NCBI GenBank assembly: GCA_035294465.1
Contig: DATGKW010000017.1
Location: 1 to 12,941, forward strand
From: Paraktedonobacter sp035294465
Lineage (GTDB): Bacteria > Chloroflexota > Ktedonobacteria > Ktedonobacterales > Ktedonobacteraceae
Direction of reading: 5' to 3'
DNA: 12,941 nt
Made by a program: the position numbers and the translations under genes. Positions within the stretch are counted from its first letter, which is position 1. Every line of letters begins with the position of its first letter. Of this stretch, positions 1 through 6,421 are shown one piece after another. A model generated the notes under the pieces. It did not search any database. It was not told where the DNA came from and worked only from the letters and a program-made list of their open reading frames with translations.

Positions 1-34
1 TTGCGCTCCGCTCCCTGGAAAGATTGCCGATCAT
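1..34 (-). CDS. Possible 5' end of a gene leaving the window at the left
   Basis: An ATG on the minus strand (bases 34-32) opens a frame that reads MIGNLSRERSA and stays open to the window edge. An AAGG Shine-Dalgarno-like site lies 7 nt upstream, and a TATAGT box follows about 20 bp further upstream. The fragment has only 11 codons, so no family can be named. If real, it is divergent from the phosphoesterase gene and the two share the 35-246 spacer. The frame could equally be chance. Confidence 0.25.
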   Translation of the reverse strand, partial: MIGNLSRERSA

Positions 35-146
35 TCTCTTACCTTAGAAGCACTATACTGAAGATTTTCTGTCGCGTCAAGCAACGTTTTATCAGGAAAT
101 TTAGCGGATAGGAGTTTTTCATTTGGCAATGAAATTTACGATGGCT

Positions 147-194
147 TGTCCTGTTCTAAGGAGCAAGAAGTGTCCTATTCTAAGGGGAAAGTAT
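147..194 (+). repeat. Two imperfect 24-bp tandem repeats in the phosphoesterase leader
   Basis: Bases 147-170 and 171-194 are head-to-tail copies that match at 19 of 24 positions and share the core TTCTAAGG. Each copy carries a purine-rich, SD-like stretch (AAGGAG, then AAGGGG). The second lies 8 nt before an ATG at 196. They look like a local duplication that doubled a ribosome-binding-like element; a function is not shown. Confidence 0.6.
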
Positions 195-208
195 AATGAA
201 AGTGTGTC

Positions 209-230
209 GACGCCTTTTCTGGCGTTTTTC
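209..230 (+). promoter_or_regulatory. Small terminator-like hairpin between two candidate starts
   Basis: ACGCC (210-214) pairs with GGCGT (221-225) around a TTTTCT loop, and the right arm runs into a T5 tract. It lies between the ATG at 196 and the TTG at 247. A 5-bp stem is weak, so this could be a minor attenuator or chance. Confidence 0.25.
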
Positions 231-246
231 AGAGGAGGTTTCTGTT

Positions 247-1263
247 TTGAAGAAGTATATTTCGGCTTTCACCTGCGCCTCAGTTTTGCTTTTGTTGCTT
301 TTGGTGGCTTGCGGGTCGCCGGCTCAGGCGGTGACGTCAGGCAACGCAAACTCGGCCCAGGCCGGTCGGACCCCTGCTACGTCGCTCGCGCCAACGGCGA
401 CTCGATCCGGTCGGACCTCTGCCGCGTTGCTCACGCCAACAGCAACTCGGACCGGTCGGACTCCTGTCGCGACAGTTGCTCCCGCCTTGACTTCAACAGC
501 CCAGGGTCTGCCGCGTCCGGCGCATGTGGTAATTGTGATAGAAGAGAATCATTCCTTTAGGAATGTCATCGGGTCAGGCAGCGCTCCCTATCTCACCTCG
601 CTGGCAAACAGAGGCGCGCTCTTTACCAATTCAGTCGCGATCACCCATCCGAGCCAGCCAAATTATCTGGCGCTGTTCTCCGGTTCTACGCATGGGATTA
701 GCTCTGACTCGTGTCCCCATACCTTTACCAGCGCAAACCTGGCGAGTGAGCTGATCGCGGCCGGCTTTAGCTTTGGTGGTTACTCGGAAGGTCTGCCCAA
801 GCCTGGCTATACCGGCTGTACTAAGGGTCCTTATGCGCGCAAACATAATCCCTGGGTCAATTTTACGACGGTGCCCTCCCGTGCGAACTTGCCGTTCAGC
901 CGCTTTCCAAACAGTTCTCATTTTAGCAGTTTGCCAACGGTCTCGTTTATTATTCCTAACTTGAACGATGATATGCACAATGGCACCATTCGGCAAGGTG
1001 ATACCTGGCTCAAGAATCATCTCGCTGCCTATGTGCAGTGGGCTGAGACGCATAACAGCCTTCTAATTGTGACCTGGGACGAGAACGATGGCTCACCTGG
1101 CAATCAGATTCCCACGCTCTTCGTTGGGCAGATGGTCAAGACTGGTCGCTATAGCGAGAGAATCAATCACTATACCGTTCTGCGCACCCTGGAAGCGATG
1201 TACGGGCTGCCGGCCCTGGGCAATAGCGCTCACCTCTCACCTATCACCGACTGCTGGCGCTAG
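247..1263 (+). CDS. Secreted acid phosphatase/phosphoesterase lipoprotein (PF04185, SapM-like)
   Basis: Predicted metal-dependent phosphomonoesterase or phospholipase C-like enzyme on the outer face of the membrane. I chose the TTG at 247: AGAGGAGG (231-238) lies 8 nt upstream, and the product begins with two lysines, a hydrophobic run and the lipobox VAC (Cys22), which is the expected lipoprotein signal. An in-frame ATG at 196 adds 17 charged residues ahead of the signal and also has an SD-like AGGGG. Residues 38-83 form a flexible T/P/A-rich linker of three 15-residue repeats. The catalytic domain follows with EENHS (99-103), HPSQPNY (134-140), KHNPW (199-203), NDDMHNG (240-246) and TWDEND (276-281). 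These are metal and phosphate ligand motifs of the alkaline-phosphatase-like PF04185 fold, closest in my memory to mycobacterial SapM. The substrate is unknown. The stop overlaps that of the convergent transporter. Confidence 0.85.
   Translation: MKKYISAFTCASVLLLLLLVACGSPAQAVTSGNANSAQAGRTPATSLAPTATRSGRTSAALLTPTATRTGRTPVATVAPALTSTAQGLPRPAHVVIVIEENHSFRNVIGSGSAPYLTSLANRGALFTNSVAITHPSQPNYLALFSGSTHGISSDSCPHTFTSANLASELIAAGFSFGGYSEGLPKPGYTGCTKGPYARKHNPWVNFTTVPSRANLPFSRFPNSSHFSSLPTVSFIIPNLNDDMHNGTIRQGDTWLKNHLAAYVQWAETHNSLLIVTWDENDGSPGNQIPTLFVGQMVKTGRYSERINHYTVLRTLEAMYGLPALGNSAHLSPITDCWR
361..495 (+). repeat. Three 45-bp in-frame repeats coding for a linker
   Basis: Bases 361-405, 406-450 and 451-495 each encode a 15-residue unit starting (A/S/T)GRT and, in the first two, ending PTATR. 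The shared DNA core is CCGGTCGGAC. The repeats separate the lipid anchor from the catalytic domain of the phosphoesterase. Copy number could vary between strains by slippage or recombination. Confidence 0.85.
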
Positions 1264-2486
1264 CGTAGTCTAACGGTGGCGGCGCGTCCGGCTCCTATGC
1301 CAACGGCGAAGAGGATGAGGGAAACAAGGATGAGCGCTAGCAGCGGAATGCTCCAGCCTCCGCTCAGGTCGTGCAGCCAGCCGAAGAGTAGCGGACCACC
1401 GGCGGCAAGCAGATAGCCGACCGCCTGGGCCATACCAGAGAGCGCGGCGGCGCTGTGGGTATCAGAGGTGCGCAAAATGAAGAAGAGCAGTGCCAGGCTC
1501 AGATACGCGCCCTGGGCCAGCCCAAGCAGGATGCACCACAGGGCGATCAGCTCCGTCGCTCCGTTGAGGATGCCTGCGTAAGAGATGATGCTCATCAGGA
1601 CGGCGAAGGCGACAAGCCCGCGCTGGCTGCGCATGCGTCCGGCCAGTACGGGCGTCAGGAAAGAGCTGAGGACGCCAGCGAACTGAAGCAACGAAAGCAT
1701 CCATCCCGCGTCGGCTGCGTTTAGCCCGTCGTTGTGGAAGATCACGGGGAACCAGGCGATCACGATATAAAAGCCCAGGGATTGCAGGCCCATGAAGAAC
1801 GTGACCTGCCAGGCCAGCGCAGACCGCCAGAGTCCGCGCACGGATGTATTTGCCTGCGCGTCATTCGAGCGCGTGTGCGAGCGCAGCAAGGGCAGCCAGA
1901 TCAGCGCGGTCAATGCGGCGGGCAGCGCCCAGAAAGCCAGAGAACCGCGCCAGCCCAGGTTCGCACTCTGCGCCAGTGGAATGCTCACGCCATCACCCAG
2001 CGCACCACCCACGCCGATCAGGGTTGAGTACACGCCGGTCAACAGACCGACCTGGCGGGGAAAGTCGCGTTTAATCAGGCTCGGCAGAAGTACGTTGCTG
2101 ATCGCGATGGCAGCTCCAAGCAGGGCTGTGCCCAGAAAGAGCAGGCCAGTCTGCGGCAACGAGCGCAGCACGATCCCCGCTGCCAGGCCAAGCAGGCTAA
2201 CCAACAGCATCCACTCTGTACCCCACCTGTGGCTCAGACGCGGCGCCAGTGGCGAAAAGATACCGAAGGCAATCAATGGCAACGCGGTCAGCAGGCCGAT
2301 CAGGACATTAGAGAGGTCTGTTGCGCTCTGAATGGCGCTGGTTAACGGGCCCACACCGGTAATGCTTGGACGCAGATTGAGCGCCAGCAGGACAATGCCC
2401 GCGCACAGCAGGAGCAATTTGAAGCGTGCATGGCCCGTTTGCTCGTCGATCGGGAAATCAATCTGCTCGGATGCCTTTGTACTCAT
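1260..2486 (-). CDS. MFS transporter, CynX/NimT-like family
   Basis: A 408-residue inner-membrane carrier with about twelve hydrophobic segments after a ~20-residue polar N-terminus, the usual size for the family. Near the N-terminus it has ALNLRPSITGVGPL, the hallmark of the CynX (cyanate) / NimT (2-nitroimidazole) / YycB branch. Between the halves lies a polar loop around RSHTRSNDAQANT. The family moves small organic anions or drugs across the membrane, probably by proton coupling; the substrate cannot be read from sequence. The start at 2486 has AAGGCGG 6 nt upstream on the minus strand. The stop codon (1262-1260) lies within a CTAG shared with the convergent phosphoesterase, so no terminator separates the two. 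A divergent lipoprotein gene begins 268 bp upstream. Confidence 0.88.
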   Translation of the reverse strand: MSTKASEQIDFPIDEQTGHARFKLLLLCAGIVLLALNLRPSITGVGPLTSAIQSATDLSNVLIGLLTALPLIAFGIFSPLAPRLSHRWGTEWMLLVSLLGLAAGIVLRSLPQTGLLFLGTALLGAAIAISNVLLPSLIKRDFPRQVGLLTGVYSTLIGVGGALGDGVSIPLAQSANLGWRGSLAFWALPAALTALIWLPLLRSHTRSNDAQANTSVRGLWRSALAWQVTFFMGLQSLGFYIVIAWFPVIFHNDGLNAADAGWMLSLLQFAGVLSSFLTPVLAGRMRSQRGLVAFAVLMSIISYAGILNGATELIALWCILLGLAQGAYLSLALLFFILRTSDTHSAAALSGMAQAVGYLLAAGGPLLFGWLHDLSGGWSIPLLALILVSLILFAVGIGAGRAATVRLR

Positions 2487-2754
2487 GAAGGACCGCCTTG
2501 TCCATTGCGTTGTGGATTTCTACTGATATAAGTTGCATTGTAGCACATCAATCCGCATGCAGCCGCGAGCTTGTCTCCGACTCCGTCGCCACAGAGGCTT
2601 TTTCTCGCAAGATAAAAGTCCTCTTTTGCAAGGAGCGTAAAAAACAGACGTGTAAAGCGTTAGAGGCGATATACCCGGTCCCGGTCGCCTTTTCTCTGAA
2701 TGTGTATGCAAGATGCAAATGCCTGGGTGGAGTTCAGGCAGGAGGATAGCACAC
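2487..2754. other. Divergent intergenic region with a leader hairpin
   Basis: This 268-bp spacer lies between the divergent transporter and lipoprotein genes and should hold both promoters. I see no near-consensus -35/-10 pair with good spacing on either strand. The clearest element is a hairpin at 2662-2692 in front of the lipoprotein, listed separately. No tRNA or small protein gene is evident. Confidence 0.5.
2662..2692 (+). promoter_or_regulatory. Hairpin with T-rich tail in the lipoprotein leader
   Basis: AGGCGA (2664-2669) pairs with TCGCCT (2685-2690) and can be lengthened by G:U pairs at both ends to about 9 bp around a 13-nt loop. TTTCTCT follows. No + strand gene ends just upstream, so this is more likely a leader attenuator or stability element for the gene at 2755 than a terminator of a preceding gene. 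Confidence 0.35.
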
Positions 2755-3339
2755 ATGACTACGCTTCGACGCCTTTTTGTGACAATGAGCTGTATCTTGC
2801 TCGCCAGCGTTTTCCTGGGGGCCTGTGGTAATGCGCAGATGCCAACTACCACTACCGGCAGTTCAAATACGGGCATGAATTACGGCAATTACAGTATGTC
2901 AACTCCCACAGCTTCTACAATGTATGCGACGCCTACCGCGCAGAACATGATGAATCCCACGCCCACAATGGGTGATAACGGTGACATGAACGCCTTTATT
3001 CACACGACCACGGTCACGATCAACATGACCAGGGTTGAGGTGCTGACGACGAACAACGGCTTCCTGCTCTACTATTACCGCAAAGATTCTATGGATGTTT
3101 CCACATGCTCTGGTGCCTGTGCCCAGACCTGGCCACCGTTGCTCGCGCCCCAGGGCATGCTAACCGTCACCAGTTCTGTGAAGCTGCCCAGACAATTATC
3201 GGTTCACCCGACAGTGAATGGAAATCAGGTATGCTATGACGGTCATCCACTCTATACCTACGTCGGCGATACGAAGCCGGGCGAATTTACCGGTCGCGGT
3301 ATAGGCAACGCCTGGTACCTGGTTGGGATTACGCTCTAA
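2755..3339 (+). CDS. Lipoprotein with 'secreted repeat' domains (PF03640/COG4315)
   Basis: A 194-residue lipoprotein of unknown biochemical role. The ATG at 2755 is chosen because AGGAGG (2740-2745) lies 9 nt upstream and the product begins with TLRR, a hydrophobic core and the lipobox LGAC (Cys24). An earlier in-frame ATG at 2713 would add 14 polar residues. Residues 27-91 are a low-complexity T/N/M/P-rich linker with nine methionines. The C-terminal half has the two family repeats: LYYYRKD (105-111) followed by CSGACAQTWPP, and LYTYVGD (166-172) followed by GEFTGRGIGNAWYLV. Cys118 and Cys122 form a CxxxC pair, and Cys160 lies before the second repeat. These are the signature Y-x-[FWY]-x-x-D and W-P/W-Y elements of PF03640. 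The family is common in actinobacteria and other soil bacteria; no function is established. Confidence 0.88.
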   Translation: MTTLRRLFVTMSCILLASVFLGACGNAQMPTTTTGSSNTGMNYGNYSMSTPTASTMYATPTAQNMMNPTPTMGDNGDMNAFIHTTTVTINMTRVEVLTTNNGFLLYYYRKDSMDVSTCSGACAQTWPPLLAPQGMLTVTSSVKLPRQLSVHPTVNGNQVCYDGHPLYTYVGDTKPGEFTGRGIGNAWYLVGITL

Positions 3340-3361
3340 TAACCAGGTAGGTACAGTTTTT
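3316..3361 (+). terminator. Possible terminator of the lipoprotein gene
   Basis: TACCTGGTT (3316-3324) and AACCAGGTA (3341-3349) form a perfect 9-bp inverted repeat with a 16-nt loop. The left arm lies inside the last codons and the stop codon is in the loop. A T5 tract (3357-3361) begins 7 nt after the stem. The long loop and the offset T-run make this a weak intrinsic terminator. Confidence 0.4.
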
Positions 3362-3466
3362 AGCAGGATTCGTGTAAGGAAGGAGATCGCCGATATATCT
3401 GGATGGCACGATAATAAGTCATTTATGGCGTGATTCATGTATTTAGCGCGCATTTCTGATGGGAAT

Positions 3467-3496
3467 TTGACAGGTAACGCGATAGGGACGTAGCAT
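3467..3496 (+). promoter_or_regulatory. Candidate cysS promoter
   Basis: A perfect -35 TTGACA (3467-3472) is followed after 18 bp by TAGCAT (3491-3496), four of six matches to the -10 consensus. It overlaps the left arm of the large hairpin at 3470-3534. If transcription starts from here (about 3503), the left arm would not be in the transcript. This promoter and an RNA role for the hairpin are therefore partly competing readings. Confidence 0.3.
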
Positions 3497-3534
3497 AGAG
3501 ATAGGATATGCTATGTTCCTATTGCGTTGTTTGT
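3470..3534 (+). promoter_or_regulatory. 28-bp G:U-rich hairpin in front of cysS
   Basis: Bases 3470-3497 pair with 3507-3534 around a 9-nt loop (3498-3506). Of the 28 positions, 22 are Watson-Crick. The other six (3473, 3474, 3475, 3481, 3487, 3490) are all G:U or U:G in a + strand transcript and would be A:C mismatches on the other strand. That bias points to an RNA element read in the + direction. It ends 12 nt before the cysS ribosome binding site. It lacks a proper T-run and has none of the conserved boxes I would expect of a T-box leader. Confidence 0.5.
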
Positions 3535-3560
3535 GAAATGTGTTGCAGAGGTTCGAGAGT

Positions 3561-5978
3561 ATGCGCATCTTCAATACCTTGACCAGGCAGGTTGAAGAGA
3601 TCGTTCCTTTAGAGGCCGGCCGGATTCGGATGTATTCGTGTGGGCCGACTGTCTATCGCTACATCCATATCGGTAATCTGCGCACCTTCACTATGGCCGA
3701 TTGGCTGCGCCGTGTCTTTGAGTATCGCGGCGTGCAGGTTCAGCACATCAAGAATATTACCGATGTAGGCCATATGCGCCAGGAGATGCTCGATCGCGGC
3801 GAGGATAAGCTGATTGCCCAGGCACGCAAAGAGGGCAAGACTTCCGCGCAAATCGCGCAATTCTATACCGAGGCATTTTTCGCCGATGAGCGAGCGCTGA
3901 ATATTCTGCCTGCGCACGTTTTCCCTCGCGCCACGCAGCATGTAGCGGAGATGATCGAGATGATCCAGGGGTTGCTGGCGAAGGGCATGGCTTATCAGGG
4001 CGGCGAGAATATCTATTTCGATGTCAAGCGTTTCTCAGCGTATGGCAAGCTTTCGGGCAATCAGTTGGAGAATATGCTGGAGGGCGTGCGCGACGCTCCG
4101 GACGCTCTGAAGCGCAACCAGGAGGATTTCGCGCTGTGGAAGGCGGCTGAGCCGGGCCGCGAGATGGCCTGGGAAAGCCCCTGGGGTCGCGGCTTTCCTG
4201 GCTGGCATATCGAATGTAGCGCGATGTCAATGAAGTACCTGGGCCAGCACTTCGACATCCATACAGGCGGCGTGGATAATATTTTTCCTCATCACGAGGA
4301 TGAAATTGCCCAGAGCGAAGGTCTGACCGGACGGCCCTATGTCAATTACTGGGTGCATGCTCAACATCTGCTTGCCGATGGGCAGAAGATGGCCAAGTCC
4401 ACCGGCAATGACTACAACCGCGCCGATATCGAGGCACGTGGCTTCGATCCACTGGCCCTGCGCTACTTCTATACCACCGCGCTCTACCGTAGCCGCCTGA
4501 ATTTCACCTTTCGCGCCCTGCAAGCGGCGCAGACCTCGCTTGAGCGCCTGCGCGAGCGAGCCTATAAACTGCTGCTAGCCTCCGACCGTGCCCGCGCGCT
4601 CTCCACCGAACCCCTGCCGGCCAATCCCGCTGATCCCTGGCAACCGGCCTTTCTGGAAGCGGTCGAGAGCGATCTGAATATGCCCAGGGCGATGGGACTG
4701 GTCTGGGCTATGCTGCGCGCCGCCGAGCCGGATGCAACTACGAAGCTGCGTCTGTTGCTAGATTTTGATCGCATCCTGGGTTTTGGCCTGCGTGACTATC
4801 TGCTGAGTGAGCAGCCGGAGCGCAAGCTCGATCCGCGTACCTATCTGGCCGCCGTACCCGCAAACATTGCGCACGAAGTTGAAGAGCGCCAGGATCTACG
4901 CGCACAACGGCGTTTTACCGAAGCCGACCATGCGCGGGGGCATCTGGCGGCAGAGGGGTATACCCTGCGGGACACGCCGCGCGGATCCCTGGTGCAGCCG
5001 CGCCGCCTGGAGGACGAATTCACAGTGCTTTCCTCATCGAGCGACGCCCCGGACCATCTCGCCGCGCCTGACCAGTTCGATTTCTCAATCAACCTGCTGG
5101 CACACAACAGCCGCACCGATCTTGAGCGCTGCATTCAGAGCATTCGGCGCTGTGCCTATGGCCACGCGCTCGAACTGGTCATCGTGGATAACGGCTCGAC
5201 CGATGAGACGCTAAGCTATTTGCAGCAACTGGCGCGCGGGGGCGATCTGGCCGGCCCGCGCGGCGAACGTATCGCTCTCCAGGTGCTTTTCGCCGATCAC
5301 AACATGGGTTTTGCCGCCGGGCGCAACGCCAGCATGCGCGCCAGCCGTGGCCGCGTGATTGTTCTCCTGGATACCTCCATTGAACTCAAGGGGGACATCT
5401 GGCAGCCGCTGGCTGCCCTACTAGACGATTCGCTGATCGGCTTAGCCGGTCCTTATGGCCTTGTCACCGACGATCTGCGCGAATTTCGCGAAGCGCCCGG
5501 ACCTGACGTAGACGCCATCGAGGGTTATTTGCTGGCCTTCCGCCGCGTGCTCCTGCCCGAAGTCGGCTTCATCGATGAGCACTTTCGCTTCTATCGCCTG
5601 GCCGATGTTCACTTTAGCTTCTTCTTCAAGACCTCTGGCTACCGCGTGGTCGCGGTCCCCCGGCTTGAGCCGCTTTTAATCAAGCACCCGCACCGTGAAT
5701 GGTACAACCTGAGCGAAGACGAACGCGCTACCAAAAGCAAAAAGAATTATGACATCTTCCGCGCCCGCTGGCACCATGCCCAGAGCCTGCTCGTCGCCAA
5801 CTTCCGCCCGGATGCCTGCTGGCCTGGCCACGACCATTTCCGCCATCTCCAGGGAGACCACACTCACGCGCCTGATGAATTACCCCCGGCCGGGGTTGCG
5901 CATAGCCACACGCATCAACACTGGCCTGACCATGCACACGACCATCCCCATTACCACGTGCTCCTTGTGAGAAATTAA
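3561..5978 (+). CDS. cysS: Cysteinyl-tRNA synthetase fused to GT2-like glycosyltransferase and His-rich tail
   Basis: Residues 1-480 form a full-length class I cysteinyl-tRNA synthetase, which charges tRNA-Cys. Visible are zinc ligands Cys27, Cys219, His244 and Glu248, HIGN (36-39, for HIGH), KMAKS (276-280), and the helical C-terminal region ending in DTPRGSLVQ. HIGN and TDVGHM replace the usual HIGH and TDVDDK, as I recall for a divergent CysRS branch. A Ser/Asp linker (483-506) leads to a GT-A/GT2-like domain (507-745) with VDNGSTDET (542-550) and GFIDEHF (669-675). Its DxD position reads DTS (604-606), and the ED catalytic pair reads AD (680-681). The tail (757-799) has 14 histidines. Usual CysRS length is about 460-500; this has 805. 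ATG 3561 is chosen because CAGAGG lies 9 nt upstream and MRIFNTLTR aligns with normal CysRS starts; GTG 3540 is possible but lacks an SD. One uninterrupted frame argues against two separate genes. A link to mycothiol-type chemistry (MshC is a CysRS relative) is only speculation. Confidence 0.9.
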   Translation: MRIFNTLTRQVEEIVPLEAGRIRMYSCGPTVYRYIHIGNLRTFTMADWLRRVFEYRGVQVQHIKNITDVGHMRQEMLDRGEDKLIAQARKEGKTSAQIAQFYTEAFFADERALNILPAHVFPRATQHVAEMIEMIQGLLAKGMAYQGGENIYFDVKRFSAYGKLSGNQLENMLEGVRDAPDALKRNQEDFALWKAAEPGREMAWESPWGRGFPGWHIECSAMSMKYLGQHFDIHTGGVDNIFPHHEDEIAQSEGLTGRPYVNYWVHAQHLLADGQKMAKSTGNDYNRADIEARGFDPLALRYFYTTALYRSRLNFTFRALQAAQTSLERLRERAYKLLLASDRARALSTEPLPANPADPWQPAFLEAVESDLNMPRAMGLVWAMLRAAEPDATTKLRLLLDFDRILGFGLRDYLLSEQPERKLDPRTYLAAVPANIAHEVEERQDLRAQRRFTEADHARGHLAAEGYTLRDTPRGSLVQPRRLEDEFTVLSSSSDAPDHLAAPDQFDFSINLLAHNSRTDLERCIQSIRRCAYGHALELVIVDNGSTDETLSYLQQLARGGDLAGPRGERIALQVLFADHNMGFAAGRNASMRASRGRVIVLLDTSIELKGDIWQPLAALLDDSLIGLAGPYGLVTDDLREFREAPGPDVDAIEGYLLAFRRVLLPEVGFIDEHFRFYRLADVHFSFFFKTSGYRVVAVPRLEPLLIKHPHREWYNLSEDERATKSKKNYDIFRARWHHAQSLLVANFRPDACWPGHDHFRHLQGDHTHAPDELPPAGVAHSHTHQHWPDHAHDHPHYHVLLVRN

Positions 5979-6133
5979 GCAAACGGCTCCTTACTGCGTC
6001 TGAATAAGTGGTTGCTTGGTATGATCTGTGCAGGTCGCTCGTCCATCCATATCAAGCAGCCTTCCTTTTCTCCATGCAAGCAAACGTCGCGCAAATCCTC
6101 CACTACGAAGCGGCAAACTCCTCCTGGACCGTG

Positions 6134-6165
6134 CGAGCCGCAGGCTCGTGAGCAGCTCGTATAAT
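6134..6165 (+). promoter_or_regulatory. Palindrome beside a TATAAT box
   Basis: CGAGCC (6134-6139) and GGCTCG (6143-6148) form a 6-bp inverted repeat with a 3-nt centre. A perfect TATAAT lies at 6160-6165. The palindrome occupies the place of the -35 element, where no consensus is seen, so it could be an activator or repressor site. No gene directly downstream is evident. Confidence 0.25.
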
Positions 6166-6306
6166 GCGTTCGATCAAGGCACTGCTTGCTCTGCTATGGA
6201 TTCAGCAGGACGCCAGTGTCAACGCAGAAATTGGCGCTGCCGGGGGGAGACGCAGGTGTGAGGATGAGTGAAGATCTGGCTGTAATCCTGGTTAAGCATC
6301 GGCCCG

Positions 6307-6337
6307 TTGGCATAGGTGCCCCTGCACAACGTATAAT
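6307..6337 (+). promoter_or_regulatory. Candidate promoter of the methyltransferase gene
   Basis: TTGGCA (6307-6312, five of six to consensus) precedes a perfect TATAAT (6332-6337) by 19 bp, slightly longer than ideal. A start near 6344 would give a leader of about 80 nt to the ATG at 6422. Confidence 0.4.
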
Positions 6338-6421
6338 GCAGGCAGCACAGAAAAAGCGGATAGCCAGGTGATATCCTCGACAGATGCTTGTAAGGAGAGT
6401 TCTATTGATCACTGGGAAACG

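Larger units (their letters stand above)
5979..6421. other. 443-bp gap between cysS fusion and methyltransferase gene
   Basis: No convincing protein or stable RNA gene is seen. The gap holds a short palindrome next to a TATAAT (6134-6165) and a better promoter candidate (6307-6337). Short open frames in it lack good ribosome binding sites and read as low-complexity basic sequence. The last 55 bp may be coding if the methyltransferase starts upstream of 6422. Confidence 0.5.

Noticed and set aside
123..560. Open frame of 145 codons overlapping the phosphoesterase start
   Set aside because: Its sequence is Ser/Arg/Gly-rich in the way a shifted frame of repetitive DNA would be. It overlaps the clear lipoprotein signal and catalytic domain in another frame.
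1792..2331. 179-codon open frame opposite the MFS transporter
   Set aside because: It is an antisense frame, rich in Arg, Ala, Pro and Ser, of a GC-rich membrane protein gene. The transporter frame has clear family motifs and membrane segments.
3470..3534. T-box riboswitch for cysS
   Set aside because: There is only a single long hairpin. I found no antiterminator bulge sequence, no specifier loop arrangement and no terminator T-run.
3561..5978. Reading the gene as MshC, the mycothiol ligase
   Set aside because: The protein keeps the full CysRS C-terminal helical region and GPTVY with HIGN, whereas MshC is shorter and, as I recall, has GITPYDATHLGH. CysRS is the better call.
6028..6371. Two open frames (6028-6261 and 6186-6371) in the gap after the cysS fusion
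   Set aside because: No ribosome binding sites, basic low-complexity products and no recognisable motif. A 35-codon part from ATG 6264 ends in TGA overlapping GTG 6368, which is suggestive of coupling, but its start lacks a properly spaced SD and a promoter-like TATAAT lies inside it.
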